28,753 nucleotides of DNA from JAWVEV01 sp033856535 (GCA_033856535.1 JAWVEV010000168.1:1-28753), one strand, 5' to 3'. Shown: positions 1-7,926, numbered from the stretch's first letter. Notes: a model not told the origin generated them from the sequence alone. Numbers and translations are program-made.

Positions 1-599
1 CAGACCGACGCGGTCCCGATGAGCAGCCCGATCACGAAGCCCTCGACGGTCTTCCCCGGCGAGGTCTTCGGCGCGATCTTCACCCGCCCGAAGGCCCGCC
101 CGCCGACGTAGGAGGCGGTGTCGAAGACCCAGGTGCCGACCAGCACGTTCGCGACGGCCGCCGCGCCGTGCGGCAGGTCGCGGGTGATCAGCAGGATGCC
201 GAGCGGCAGCCCGATGTAGACCACGCCGAGCAGGGTGGTCGCCATCCGCTGCGTGACCTCGTCCCGGCGCGGAAGGATGAGCCCGCCGATCGCGGCCAGG
301 CCCAGGCTGGCGCCGAGCCCCAGCAGGATCGCCTGCTCGGACGGCTCGTGGAGCCAGGCGAGCGCCAGCAGCACCAGGGTCCCGAGGTAGCCCGCCCAGC
401 GCAGCGGCCGGGCCGCGGCGGTGAGGCTGTAGAGCTCGGCCAGGCCGAGGATCGCGACGATGGCGACCAGCAGCGCGAACGCGGGCCCGCCGATCGCGAC
501 GACCACGATCGCCAGGACGACGCCGGGGATGGCGACGGCCAGCCGGCTCGCCAGGCCGCCCGCCGATCGCGGCCGGCGCCTTCGGTCAGCGTCCTCCAA
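1..599 (-). CDS. cdsA: Phosphatidate cytidylyltransferase, N-terminal part (cut by window edge)
   Basis: CdsA makes CDP-diacylglycerol from phosphatidate and CTP in the membrane, feeding phospholipid synthesis. The minus-strand frame whose codons end at position 3 reads about 199 residues. It has several hydrophobic helices (for example LAVAIPGVVLAIVVVAIGG), then GTWVFDTASYVGGRAFGRVK and APKTSPGKTVEG, which match the family's conserved D-x-x-A-y-x-x-G-r and sPkKTveG segments. The C-terminal signature lies outside the window. The only near-cognate start is TTG at 597-599, overlapping the end of uppS by 14 nt, so the start is tentative. Position directly after uppS is the classic order. No conventional ORF of useful length marks this gene because its start is non-ATG and its end is missing. 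Confidence 0.85.
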   Translation of the reverse strand, partial: MEDADRRRRPRSAGGLASRLAVAIPGVVLAIVVVAIGGPAFALLVAIVAILGLAELYSLTAAARPLRWAGYLGTLVLLALAWLHEPSEQAILLGLGASLGLAAIGGLILPRRDEVTQRMATTLLGVVYIGLPLGILLITRDLPHGAAAVANVLVGTWVFDTASYVGGRAFGRVKIAPKTSPGKTVEGFVIGLLIGTASV

Positions 600-1350
600 A
601 CCGTCGCTGGCGGCCCGCGTAGTACTCGAGCGCGGCGTGGAGCTCGTCCGGCCCGAAGTCCGGCCAGAGCAGGGGCGAGAAGTAGAGCTCGGCGTAGGCC
701 GACTGCCAGAGCAGGAAGTTCGACAGCCGCTGCTCGCCGCTGGTGCGGATGACCAGCTCGGGGTCGCGCAGGTCCGGGCCGTAGAGGAACTGGGCGAACT
801 CGGCCTCGCCGGCGTCCGGCCCGCACTCGGCCGCGAAGCGGCGCGCGGCATCCAGGATCTCCTGCCGCCCGCCGTAGTTCATCGCCACGAACAGGCGCAG
901 CCCCTCGTTGCCGGCGGTGGCCGCCTCGGCGTCCTCGATCCGGGCGCGCAGCTGCGGATCGAGCTCCTCGCGCCGGCCGATGAACCGCATCTCGACCCGC
1001 TCGGCGTTGAGCTCGGGCACCTCGCGGTCGATCAGCTCGCAGAAGAGGCCCATGAGGTCGTCGACCTCGTCATCGGGCCGGGTCCAGTTCTCGGTCGAGA
1101 ACGAGAAGACCGTCAGGTCCTTCACGCCGGCGTCGCTCGCCGCGCGCACGACCCGCTTCAGGGCCCGCGCGCCGGCGCGGTGCCCGGCGCCGACCGGCAG
1201 GTGGCGGTCGCGCGCCCACCGCCCGTTGCCGTCCATGATGATCCCGACCGACTGGGGCACGGCCGTCAGCCGCGGCGGCGGCTGGGGCTCGGACAGCCGG
1301 CCGATGCGAAGCGCGGACCGCGCGCTGCGCCAGCGCGTGCGGAGCGTCAT
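586..1350 (-). CDS. uppS: Isoprenyl transferase (undecaprenyl diphosphate synthase family)
   Basis: This cis-prenyltransferase condenses isopentenyl diphosphate onto an allylic primer to make the C55-type lipid carrier of cell-wall synthesis. The 254-residue product has the family motifs in order: GIIMDGNGRWA (catalytic Asp about residue 40), FSFSTENW, NYGGR, RTSGEQRLSNFLLWQ and ELYF. Length is normal for the family. The start is ATG at 1348-1350 with no obvious Shine-Dalgarno. The gene lies 30 nt after frr and overlaps the probable cdsA start. About 30 residues precede the catalytic motif, slightly long, so a start further in is possible. Chain length and cis specificity cannot be read from sequence alone. 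Confidence 0.95.
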   Translation of the reverse strand: MTLRTRWRSARSALRIGRLSEPQPPPRLTAVPQSVGIIMDGNGRWARDRHLPVGAGHRAGARALKRVVRAASDAGVKDLTVFSFSTENWTRPDDEVDDLMGLFCELIDREVPELNAERVEMRFIGRREELDPQLRARIEDAEAATAGNEGLRLFVAMNYGGRQEILDAARRFAAECGPDAGEAEFAQFLYGPDLRDPELVIRTSGEQRLSNFLLWQSAYAELYFSPLLWPDFGPDELHAALEYYAGRQRRFGGR

Positions 1351-1380
1351 CGGCGGCGGCCCGCGGACCGGGCCGCGCGC

Positions 1381-1935
1381 CTACACCTCACGGATCTCGG
1401 CCTCCTTGCGGGCCATCATCTCGTCGATCTTCCCGACCTCGGCGTCGGTGAGCTTCTGGACATCGTCGCCGGCGCGGCTGAGGTCGTCCCGGGTGACCTC
1501 GCCGGCCTTCTCGGCCTTCTTCAGATCGTTGAGCACGTCGCGGCGCACGTTGCGCACCGCCACGCGGGCCTCCTCGGCCATCTTGTGGATCAGCCGGGCC
1601 AATTCCTTCCGCCGCTCCTCGGTGAGCTGCGGGATCGAGAGCCGGATGATCTGGCCGTCGTTGCTCGGCGTCAGGCCCAGGTCGGACTCGAGGATGCCGC
1701 GCTCGATCGCCGGGAAGAGCGACCGGTCGAACGGTTGCACGGTGAGCATCCGCGGCTCGGGGGCGCTCACCGTCGCCAGCTGGGTCAGCGGCATCTTCGA
1801 CCCGTAGGCGTCGACATGCACCCGGTCCAGCAGCGCGGTGGAGGCGCGGCCGGTCCGCACCGAGTTGAGCTCGTTCGAGAAGGCGGTGAGCGCCCCCTCC
1901 ATCCGCCGCTTGGCGTCGTTCAAGCGCTCCTTCAC
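1381..1935 (-). CDS. frr: Ribosome recycling factor
   Basis: RRF splits post-termination ribosomes together with EF-G. The 184-residue product has the expected length and pattern: RMEGALTAFSNELNSVRTGRAS at the N-terminal helix, a domain II with LTVQPFDRSLFPAIERGI, DGQIIRLSIPQLTEERRKEL, and a long C-terminal helical bundle ending KIDEMMARKEAEI. It starts with GTG at 1933-1935, sharing a GTGA overlap with the pyrH stop, behind a good Shine-Dalgarno (GGGAGG, 4-nt spacing). This argues for coupled translation with pyrH, the order seen in most bacteria. Confidence 0.97.
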   Translation of the reverse strand: MKERLNDAKRRMEGALTAFSNELNSVRTGRASTALLDRVHVDAYGSKMPLTQLATVSAPEPRMLTVQPFDRSLFPAIERGILESDLGLTPSNDGQIIRLSIPQLTEERRKELARLIHKMAEEARVAVRNVRRDVLNDLKKAEKAGEVTRDDLSRAGDDVQKLTDAEVGKIDEMMARKEAEIREV

Positions 1936-2711
1936 GCCGCCTCCCCCCCATCGGTGCTGACGACCGTCCCAACCCGCTCGCCGCCCAGGATGCGCCCGAT
2001 ATTGCGCTCATCGTCCATGTTGAAGACGAAGATTGGCAAGTCGTTGTCCATGCAGAGCGTGAGCGCGGTCGTGTCCATCACCTTCAGCCCGCGCTCGATG
2101 GCCTGCATGTGGCTGATGCGCGGGATCAGGCGCGCGCCGGCGTGGGTGCGCGGGTCCGCGTCGAGCACGCCCTCGACGTGGTTCTTCGCCATCAGGATGC
2201 ACTCGGCGCCGATCTCGAGCGCCCGCAGCGCCGCCGTGGTGTCGGTGGTGAAGAACGGGTTGCCGGTGCCGCCGGCGAAGATCACCACCCGCCCGCGCTC
2301 GAGGTGGCGGATCGCGCGCCGGCGGATGTACGGCTCGGCCACCTCCTGCATGGCGATGGCGGACTGCACCCGGGTCGCCAGGCCGAGCTTCTCGAGCGCG
2401 TCCTGGATCGCCAGCGCGTTGAGCACCGTGGCGATCATCCCCATGTAGTCCGCCGTCGCCCGGTCCATCCCGAGCGCCGTGCCCCTCACGCCCCGGAAGA
2501 TGTTCCCGGCGCCCACCACGATCGCCACCTCGACGCCGCGGCTTGCCGCCTGGTTGACCTGGCGGCCGACGGCGGCGATCCGCTCCGGGTCGATCCCGTA
2601 GGGCTCGTCCCCCATCAGGGCCTCGCCCGAGAGCTTCAGGACGATCCGCCGGAAGGCGGTGCCCGGCGCGAGCTCGGGGTGGCGCTCCTCTTCCTCGGCC
2701 CTACTGTCCAA
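1932..2711 (-). CDS. pyrH: UMP kinase
   Basis: PyrH phosphorylates UMP to UDP in pyrimidine nucleotide supply. The product (259 residues) belongs to the amino-acid-kinase fold: the phosphate-binding start IVLKLSGEALMGDEPYGID, then VVGAGNIFRG, DYMGMIATVLNALAIQDALE, RVVIFAGGTGNPFFTTDTTAALRA and AKNHVEGVLDADPR. It has a charged N-terminal extension of about 20 residues (EEEERHPELAPG) before the core. The only in-frame start that keeps strand beta1 is TTG at 2709-2711, overlapping the tsf stop by 11 nt. It ends in a GTGA overlap with frr. Confidence 0.96.
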   Translation of the reverse strand: MDSRAEEEERHPELAPGTAFRRIVLKLSGEALMGDEPYGIDPERIAAVGRQVNQAASRGVEVAIVVGAGNIFRGVRGTALGMDRATADYMGMIATVLNALAIQDALEKLGLATRVQSAIAMQEVAEPYIRRRAIRHLERGRVVIFAGGTGNPFFTTDTTAALRALEIGAECILMAKNHVEGVLDADPRTHAGARLIPRISHMQAIERGLKVMDTTALTLCMDNDLPIFVFNMDDERNIGRILGGERVGTVVSTDGGEAA

Positions 2712-3306
2712 GCTCGAACACCGCGAAGCGTCGGATCGTGATGTTCTCCTTCAGCTCCGCCACGGTCTCGGCGCGGAGCTGCTCGATCGTGCGCGGGTTC
2801 TTCTCGCCCTGGTCGCGGATGTAGTCCTGGTCGAGCAGGCAGATGGACTTCAGCTGCTTGGCGAGGCGCCCCTCGACCGCGCGCTCGCGCGCGTGCTCGG
2901 GCACGTCCTTGCTCTGCTCGGCGTAGATCTCGCGCTCGGACGCCTTGTACTCATCGGGCACGTCGTCGGCCGAGACGTACTGCGGCCGGGCGGCGGCGAT
3001 GTGCAGCGCCAGCTCGTGCACGAAGTTCTTGAAGGTATCCGTCCGCGCGACGAAGTCGGTCTCGCAGTTGACCTCGACCAGCACGCCGATGCGGCCGCCG
3101 CCGTGGATGTAGCTGTCGACCAGGCCCTCGTTGGCCACGCGCCCGGCGCGCTTGGCCGCGTCGGCCAGGCCCTTGGTGCGCAGCGACTTGACGGCCTCCT
3201 CGAGGTCACCGTTCGCCTCCTGGAGCGCCCGCTTGCAGTCCATCATCCCGGCACCGGTCCGGTCCCGAAGCTCCTTGACCGTCTTCGCGGAGATCGGGTT
3301 CGTCAT
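2701..3306 (-). CDS. tsf: Elongation factor Ts
   Basis: EF-Ts recycles EF-Tu by exchanging GDP for GTP. This is a short form (201 residues), close in size to the compact Thermus-type protein rather than the roughly 280-residue E. coli one. The N-terminal UBA-like module reads VKELRDRTGAGMMDCKRALQ; the core has EVNCETDFVAR, the EF-Tu contact motif, followed by FVHELALHIAAARPQYVS. The start ATG at 3304-3306 overlaps the rpsB stop as ATGA. The reading frame stays open far upstream inside rpsB, but that extension is an artefact of GC bias and not part of the protein. Confidence 0.96.
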   Translation of the reverse strand: MTNPISAKTVKELRDRTGAGMMDCKRALQEANGDLEEAVKSLRTKGLADAAKRAGRVANEGLVDSYIHGGGRIGVLVEVNCETDFVARTDTFKNFVHELALHIAAARPQYVSADDVPDEYKASEREIYAEQSKDVPEHARERAVEGRLAKQLKSICLLDQDYIRDQGEKNPRTIEQLRAETVAELKENITIRRFAVFELGQ

Positions 3307-4304
3307 GCAGAGGGCTCCTCGTCTCGGGGCGGGATGGGCTGCTCGGCCTGGGGGTCCTCGACCGGCTCCGCCGGCTGCTCGGCCGGCGGCGCCGGCGGAG
3401 CGGCTTCGACGGCGACCGGCGCAGCCTCGGTGGGGACGGCGACCGGCTCGGGGGCCGCAACGGCCTCCGGCGCAGCCTCGGCGGGGGCGGCGGGCGGCTC
3501 GGGGGCCCCGACGGCCTCCGGCGCAGCCTCGGCGGGGGCGGCGGGGGCGGCGGGCGGCTCGGGGGCCGCGACGGCCTCCGGCGCGGCCTCGGTCGGCGCC
3601 GCGACGACCTCGGGGCTCGCGGCGACGCCCTTGCCCTCCAGCACCGCGTCGGCGAGCGCGCCGAGCACGAGGTTGCACGAGCGGATCGCGTCGTCGTTGC
3701 CGGGGATCACGTAGGTGGCGTCGTCGGGGTCGCAGTTGGTGTCGACCAGGCCGATGACCGGGATGCCGAGGCGGTTGGCCTCGCGGACCCCGATCGCCTC
3801 CTTCTTCAGGTCGACGATGACCACGGCGTTCGGCAGGCGCTGCATGTCGGCGACGCCGCCGAGGTTCGTCTCGAGCTTGCCCAGCTCGGCCTCGCGGGCG
3901 AGCCGCTCGCGCGTCGGCAGCAGGTCCAGCTGCCCCTCGGTCTTCTGGCGGCGCAGCTCGTGCAGGCGGCGGATCCGCTGGGAGATCGTGTCCCAGTTGG
4001 TCAGCAGGCCGCCCAGCCAGCGGTGCGACACGCTCGGCATGCCGCTGCGCGCGGCGTGGTCGCGCACCGAGTCCTGACACTGCTTCTTGGTCCCGACGAA
4101 CATCACGGTGCCGCCGCGACGGGCGATGTCCCGCACCACGTCGGCCGCCTGGTCCAGCAGGACGATCGTCTGCTGCAGGTCGATGATGTAGATGCCGCCG
4201 CGCTCACCGAAGATGTAGCGCTTCATCTTCGGGTTCCAGCGGCGGGTCTGGTGCCCGAAGTGGACTCCGGACTCCAGCAGTTGCTTCATGGTGACGACGG
4301 ACAC
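3303..4304 (-). CDS. rpsB: 30S ribosomal protein S2 with long Ala/Pro/Glu repeat tail
   Basis: S2 binds late to the 30S subunit near S1. Residues 1-226 are a normal S2 with LLESGVHFGHQTRRWNPKM, RGGTVMFVGTKKQ, HRWLGGLLTNWDTI and GIPVIGLVDTNCDPD. The start is GTG at 4302-4304, preceded by a clear GAGGAG Shine-Dalgarno at 4-nt spacing; the open frame continues to 4391 but that extension lacks similarity. The last roughly 107 residues form a low-complexity tail built on a 17-residue unit (AEAAPEAVAAPEPPAAP) that corresponds to a DNA repeat. Such acidic Ala/Pro tails occur on S2 of some actinobacteria; its function is unknown. The gene is first in the rpsB-tsf-pyrH-frr run and follows a 141-nt gap likely to hold its promoter. 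Confidence 0.97.
   Translation of the reverse strand: MSVVTMKQLLESGVHFGHQTRRWNPKMKRYIFGERGGIYIIDLQQTIVLLDQAADVVRDIARRGGTVMFVGTKKQCQDSVRDHAARSGMPSVSHRWLGGLLTNWDTISQRIRRLHELRRQKTEGQLDLLPTRERLAREAELGKLETNLGGVADMQRLPNAVVIVDLKKEAIGVREANRLGIPVIGLVDTNCDPDDATYVIPGNDDAIRSCNLVLGALADAVLEGKGVAASPEVVAAPTEAAPEAVAAPEPPAAPAAPAEAAPEAVGAPEPPAAPAEAAPEAVAAPEPVAVPTEAAPVAVEAAPPAPPAEQPAEPVEDPQAEQPIPPRDEEPSA
3421..3582. repeat. Three tandem copies of a 51-60 bp unit inside rpsB
   Basis: Units lie at 3421-3471, 3472-3522 and 3523-3582. The third carries an extra 9 bp duplication (gcgggggcg repeated). A degenerate fourth copy begins at 3583. They encode the repeated EAAPEAVxAPEPPAAP block of the S2 tail, so copy number changes would keep the frame. 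Confidence 0.85.
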
Positions 4305-4445
4305 GCTGCTCCTCAGGATCAGGTTGGTGCGACGCAGTGCGCCGACGCGGGCCGATGGAACCAGGGCGCGCGAACGCCCGGGCACCGCCATCTGGCGGGG
4401 CGCGCCGGGGAGGGGTTGCTATGGGGGTGCTGCCAGAGAGGCATC

Positions 4446-5369
4446 TTACCGTCCTCCGGCCCGACGTCGGGCGAGCGCCAGCGCGCGCGCCAGATCGGCG
4501 GGGAGCGGGCTCTCGACCTCGATCGGCTCGTCGGTCTCCGGATGCGGGAACGACAGGCGGGCCGAGTGGAGGAACTGGCGCTCCAGGCCGAGGCTCTCGG
4601 GACGCCGGCCGTAGACCGGGTCGCCGACCACGGGGTGCCCCACGGCCTCGAGGTGCACCCGAATCTGGTGGGTGCGACCGGTCTCGAGGCGCACCTCGAT
4701 CAGCGTGAAGGCCACCAGATCCTCTAGGAGGCGCAGGTGCGTGACCGCCTCGCGGCCGTCGACGGCCCGGGTGGACATGCGCGTGCGGACGCGCGGATCG
4801 CGCCCCACCGGCTTGTCGATGGTCAGCGCGGGCGGGGTGCGCCCGTGGACCAGCGCCAGGTAGCGGCGGTCGATGCGGCGGTCGCGCATCAACCGCTGCA
4901 GGCGCCGGTGGGCCCGCTCGGAGCGCGCCACCACCAGCAGCCCGCTGGTGTCGCGGTCGAGGCGGTGCACGATCCCCGGCCGGGTGGGATCGGCGCCGCC
5001 GCGGATGGCGCGCTCCAGCAGGCCGTGCACCAGGGTGCCGCCCGCGTGGCCCTTGCTCGGGTGGGTCACGACCCCCGCCGGCTTGTCGACGACGAGCAGG
5101 TGCTCGTCCTCGTAGCGGACGGTGAGGGGCACGGCCTCGGGCACGAGCTCCGACTCGGGCGCCGCGTCGTGCGGGCGCGCCTCCAGCACCTCGCCGGCGG
5201 CCAGCTTGTGGCGCTTGGGGACCTCCGTGCCGTCGACCAGGACCCGGCCGGCCGCGATCAGCCGCTGGGCCTCCGCCCGGCTGCCCACGGCCTCGAGCTC
5301 GCCCACCACGGCGTCCACGCGCCGGCCGGCCTCGGCGGCTCCGACGGTCAGGCGGAGGGTGTCTCCCAC
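4446..5369 (-). CDS. RluA/RluD-family 23S rRNA pseudouridine synthase
   Basis: The family isomerises uridine to pseudouridine in large-subunit rRNA. The 307-residue product has an N-terminal S4 RNA-binding domain (about residues 16-62, RRVDAVVGEL through AAGEVLEARP), then the catalytic domain with VVDKPAGVVTHPSKGH, IVHRLDRDTSGLLVVA (catalytic Asp138 of the R-L-D triplet), RRYLALVHG and LETGRTHQIRVHLEAVGHPVVGDPVYG. The GTG start at 5367-5369 has an excellent AGGAGG Shine-Dalgarno with 6-nt spacing, lying over the lspA stop. The lspA-rluD pair is conserved across many bacteria. S4 plus length favour an RluD-like assignment, but target positions cannot be deduced, so no symbol is given. Confidence 0.94.
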   Translation of the reverse strand: MGDTLRLTVGAAEAGRRVDAVVGELEAVGSRAEAQRLIAAGRVLVDGTEVPKRHKLAAGEVLEARPHDAAPESELVPEAVPLTVRYEDEHLLVVDKPAGVVTHPSKGHAGGTLVHGLLERAIRGGADPTRPGIVHRLDRDTSGLLVVARSERAHRRLQRLMRDRRIDRRYLALVHGRTPPALTIDKPVGRDPRVRTRMSTRAVDGREAVTHLRLLEDLVAFTLIEVRLETGRTHQIRVHLEAVGHPVVGDPVYGRRPESLGLERQFLHSARLSFPHPETDEPIEVESPLPADLARALALARRRAGGR

Positions 5370-5379
5370 CCTCAGCCTC

Positions 5380-5904
5380 CTAGGTCGTCGGCTCGCGCGA
5401 CTCGCCGTCCTGCATCAGGCCGAGGACGATCAGCGCCGCGCCGGTGACGATCCCGCAGTCCGCGAGGTTGAAGGCCGGCCAGCGGGCCGGGTCGAGGAAG
5501 TCGGTGACCGCCCCGTGCATGAGCCGGTCGATTAGGTTCCCGAGGCTGCCGCCCACCAGCAGGCCGGCGCCGGCGGCGACCGTGGCGTTCCGGTTCACCA
5601 GGCCGGCCAGCGCGATCGCGATGGCGCACAGGGCCACCACGGTCAGGATGGCGACGGCCGACTGGCGCCCCGGGAACAGACCGAAGGCGATGCCCTCGTT
5701 GCGCACCCGGGTGAGCGAGAAGCCGGGGAACAGCTGGTGGCTCTCGCGCGGATCGAACCCGGCGCGGATGAGCTCCTTGGTGATCTGGTCCACGGCGAGG
5801 ACCACGACGGCGAGGATCCCGAAGCTGCGCCAGCGCGCCTTGGCCTCGCGCCGCTCCCGGCGCGCCGCCGCCTTCACGACGGCCTCGCGGGCGCTCTGGC
5901 TCAC
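5380..5904 (-). CDS. lspA: Lipoprotein signal peptidase (signal peptidase II)
   Basis: LspA is a membrane aspartyl protease that removes signal peptides from diacylglyceryl prolipoproteins. The 174-residue product starts with a basic cytoplasmic stretch of about 25 residues, then four hydrophobic segments. Family motifs are VVLAVDQITKELI, RNEGIAFGLF, GGSLGNLIDRLMHGAVTDFLD and WPAFNLADCGI; Asp135 and Asp149 are the expected catalytic pair. The start is GTG at 5902-5904 in a GTGA overlap with the upstream DUF167 gene. The following rluD-like gene begins 10 nt after the lspA stop. Confidence 0.97.
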   Translation of the reverse strand: MSQSAREAVVKAAARRERREAKARWRSFGILAVVVLAVDQITKELIRAGFDPRESHQLFPGFSLTRVRNEGIAFGLFPGRQSAVAILTVVALCAIAIALAGLVNRNATVAAGAGLLVGGSLGNLIDRLMHGAVTDFLDPARWPAFNLADCGIVTGAALIVLGLMQDGESREPTT

Positions 5905-6236
5905 CGCGCCCCGGCCTCGCCGGCGACCGCCGACTCCATCGCCGCCACCAGCCGCTCCGCCAGCTCGCCCGGCTCGCCGTCGAGCTCCACCAGCTTGCGC
6001 GCCCCGCCGGAGCCGCGGCGAATCCGCGCCGCCCGGGGCCGCACCCCCGCCGCCTCGGCCAGGTAGGCGCAGAGCGCCGCGTTCGACTGCCCCTCGTACG
6101 GCGGCGCCGCGATCTGCACCCGCAGCGCCCCCTGGTGCACCCCCACCGCCCGCGTCGACCGCGAGCGCGGCACCGCCTTCACCGCCACCACCACGCCGGC
6201 GTCATGGACCGTCAGCCATGTGGGGAGGGGCGTCAG
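5901..6236 (-). CDS. DUF167 (YggU-like) family protein, probable CTG start
   Basis: This small conserved protein has no established function. The 111-residue product shows the family pattern: LTVHDAGVVVAVKAVPRSRS (compare the VTV-x-x-x-G-x-x-L start of E. coli YggU), then LRVQIAAPPYEGQSNAALCAYLAEA and ARIRRGSGGARKLVELDG. The family normally begins a few residues before the first beta strand. In this frame no ATG, GTG or TTG exists there; CTG at 6234-6236 overlaps the yggT stop as CTGA and gives MTPLPTWLTVHDAG. A GTG at 6192-6194 would remove the first strand. The open frame continues upstream inside yggT without similarity. It ends in a GTGA overlap with lspA. Confidence 0.85.
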   Translation of the reverse strand: MTPLPTWLTVHDAGVVVAVKAVPRSRSTRAVGVHQGALRVQIAAPPYEGQSNAALCAYLAEAAGVRPRAARIRRGSGGARKLVELDGEPGELAERLVAAMESAVAGEAGAR

Positions 6237-6505
6237 AGCGATTGCAGCAGGTTGACGACGACCCAGTTGCTGATGAAGAGGACGAACAGGGCCGCGACCG
6301 GCGAGAGGTCGAACATGCCGAGCGGCGGGATGATCCGGCGGAAGAACCCCAGGAACCACTCGGTGCTCGAGTGGAAGAAGTCATAGAAGGCCCGCGCCCG
6401 GCGCGAGATCGGCGCCATGGGCAGGAACGACATGACGATGCGGCCCAGGATCACGAGGAAGAACACCGTGGTCAGGGCATTCACGTAATCGACTACGTAG
6501 TCCAC
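6233..6505 (-). CDS. YggT family membrane protein
   Basis: YggT-family proteins are small integral membrane proteins often encoded next to sepF, proC or divIVA and linked loosely to cell division or osmotic response. The product has two hydrophobic segments (NALTTVFFLVILGRIVMSFL and VAALFVLFISNWVVVNLLQ) flanking the family signature STEWFLGFFRRIIPPLGMFDLSP. I chose GTG at 6503-6505, close behind GAGGAG; GTG at 6545-6547 would add 14 residues (104 in total), and GTG at 6482-6484 also keeps the first helix. It is separated from proC by a gap with a strong inverted repeat. Confidence 0.92.
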   Translation of the reverse strand: MDYVVDYVNALTTVFFLVILGRIVMSFLPMAPISRRARAFYDFFHSSTEWFLGFFRRIIPPLGMFDLSPVAALFVLFISNWVVVNLLQSL

Positions 6506-6548
6506 CGGCTCCTCGGCGGGCTCGCCCCGCCCCGCGCGCTCGGGCACC

Positions 6549-6587
6549 GGCGCCGGCCCCGCGGATCGCGAGGGGCCCCGGGGCGCC
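6549..6587 (-). terminator. Possible stem-loop between proC and yggT
   Basis: Arms ggcgcc at 6549-6554 and 6582-6587, plus ggcccc (6555-6560) pairing with ggggcc (6572-6577), form a 12-bp GC stem with a 4-nt bulge. One arm overlaps the proC stop region. There is no T-run, so it could be an intrinsic terminator of weak type, a processing or attenuation site, or chance in such GC-rich DNA. Confidence 0.35.
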
Positions 6588-7381
6588 TACAGTTCAGCAG
6601 ATCGCTCCGCGGCGGCGCGGACCGCATCGGCGAGGTGGGCCCGCACGGCCCCGCGCTCGAGGACCGCGATGCCCGCCACGGTGGTCCCGCCCGGCGAGCT
6701 GACCCGCTGGCGCAGGATGGCCGGATCGCCGCCGTCACCGAGCAGCGCCGCCGTGCCGGCGAGCACGGCGACCACCATCTCGCGCGCCTGCGGGCGCGGG
6801 AGCCCCGCGCCCACGGCCCCCTCCTCGAGGGCCTCGGCGATCAGCGCGACCAGCCCGGGCCCGCTGCCCGCGAGCGCGGTCGCGGCATGGAAGAGCCGTT
6901 CCGGCAGCGGCACCACCGCGCCGAGCGATCCCAGCGCGCCGAGCAGGTCCCGCTCGCGCTCCGGGGCCACGCCGCGCGTCGCGATCGCGACCAGGCCGGC
7001 GCCGTGGCGCACCGCCAGGTTCGGCATCGTGCGGGCGAGGGCGACGTCGGGCAGGGCGGCCTCGAGGCGGTCGAGGGTCCACCCGGCCATCACCGAGAGC
7101 AGGACCGCGCCGGGCCGGAGCGCGGAGCGCGCCGCGGCCAGCGCGGCGTCGGCGTCCACGGGCTTGACCGCGATGCAGACCAGGTCGCAGGCGGCCGCCT
7201 CGGCGGAGTCCCCCACCCGCCCGCCGACGTCGGCGAGGGCCGCCTCGAGCGCGCGCGGCGCGCTGTCGGCGAGCACCAGGCGCTCGGCCAGCTCGGGCCG
7301 GCCGCGCAGCAGCCCGACGGCGAGGGCTCGCCCCATCGCACCCGCGCCGATGAGGCCGACGCTGCCGGGCCAGCTACTCAA
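6587..7381 (-). CDS. proC: Pyrroline-5-carboxylate reductase
   Basis: ProC makes proline from pyrroline-5-carboxylate using NAD(P)H. The 264-residue product starts with a Rossmann nucleotide-binding motif (VGLIGAGAMGRALAVGLL), continues with VCIAVKPVDADAAL and RTMPNLAVRHGAG, and ends with the helical dimer domain including LAGSGPGLVALIAEAL and LRQRVSSPGGTTVAGI. Length is typical. The start TTG at 7379-7381 overlaps the sepF stop as TTGA; no ATG or GTG lies before the Rossmann strand. In many Gram-positive genomes proC or yggT sits with sepF, so the gene is here by cluster conservation and not as part of a proline operon. Confidence 0.95.
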   Translation of the reverse strand: MSSWPGSVGLIGAGAMGRALAVGLLRGRPELAERLVLADSAPRALEAALADVGGRVGDSAEAAACDLVCIAVKPVDADAALAAARSALRPGAVLLSVMAGWTLDRLEAALPDVALARTMPNLAVRHGAGLVAIATRGVAPERERDLLGALGSLGAVVPLPERLFHAATALAGSGPGLVALIAEALEEGAVGAGLPRPQAREMVVAVLAGTAALLGDGGDPAILRQRVSSPGGTTVAGIAVLERGAVRAHLADAVRAAAERSAEL

Positions 7382-7926
7382 TACTGGTTGAAGAAGCCCT
7401 TCTCCAGCAGGCGCGCGCGCTCCTCGGCCGACACCTCGACGTTGCGCGGCGTGAGCATGAAGACCTTGTCGGCCACACGCTGCATGCCGCCGTCCAGGGC
7501 GTAGGTGAGGCCGCTGGAGAAGTCGATCAGGCGCTTGGCGAGATCGGTCTCGGCGCTCTGCAGGTTGAGGATGACCGGCACGGTGCCCTTGAACTTGTCC
7601 GCGATCTGCTGGGCGTCGTTGAAGCTCTTCGGCACCACCAGATGCACCTCGGCCGGCTGCGGGCGGTTCTCCACCGGACGCATGACCGGCGGACGGCTGA
7701 TCGTGCGGGGCTCGTCGGCGAAGATGTCGTCGAACTCGGCCTCGCGGGGCCGCGGGCCGTGCCGGCGCACGTTCGGCCGCTCGCGGTACGAGCGCTCGAG
7801 GTCGTCGGTCGCGCCCCGACGGTCCCGGCGATCGGGCTCGTCGTCGAAGTCGTCCTCGTCGTCGTACGGCTCGTCGGCCATGCCGAAGTAGACGAGCGCC
7901 TTGTGCCAGAGGTCCCCGACCGCCAT
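7378..7926 (-). CDS. sepF: Cell division protein SepF
   Basis: SepF links FtsZ filaments to the membrane and helps align them during septation; it is essential in actinobacteria, which lack FtsA. The 182-residue product has an N-terminal amphipathic start (MAVGDLWHKALVYFGMAD), a long acidic and basic disordered linker (DDEDDFDDEPDRRDRR), and the C-terminal SepF domain from about residue 95: EVHLVVPKSFNDAQQIADKF, PVILNLQSAE, RLIDFSSGLTYALDGGMQ and VFMLTPRNVEV. The ATG at 7924-7926 shares one base with the yggS stop (TGATG). The open frame upstream to 8055 lies inside yggS and is not part of the protein. No ftsZ is present nearby. Confidence 0.96.
   Translation of the reverse strand: MAVGDLWHKALVYFGMADEPYDDEDDFDDEPDRRDRRGATDDLERSYRERPNVRRHGPRPREAEFDDIFADEPRTISRPPVMRPVENRPQPAEVHLVVPKSFNDAQQIADKFKGTVPVILNLQSAETDLAKRLIDFSSGLTYALDGGMQRVADKVFMLTPRNVEVSAEERARLLEKGFFNQY

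Noticed and set aside
4305..4391. Upstream extension of rpsB to an ATG at 4391
   Set aside because: GTG 4302-4304 has a strong Shine-Dalgarno and matches the S2 N-terminus; the extension is arginine-rich and unmatched.
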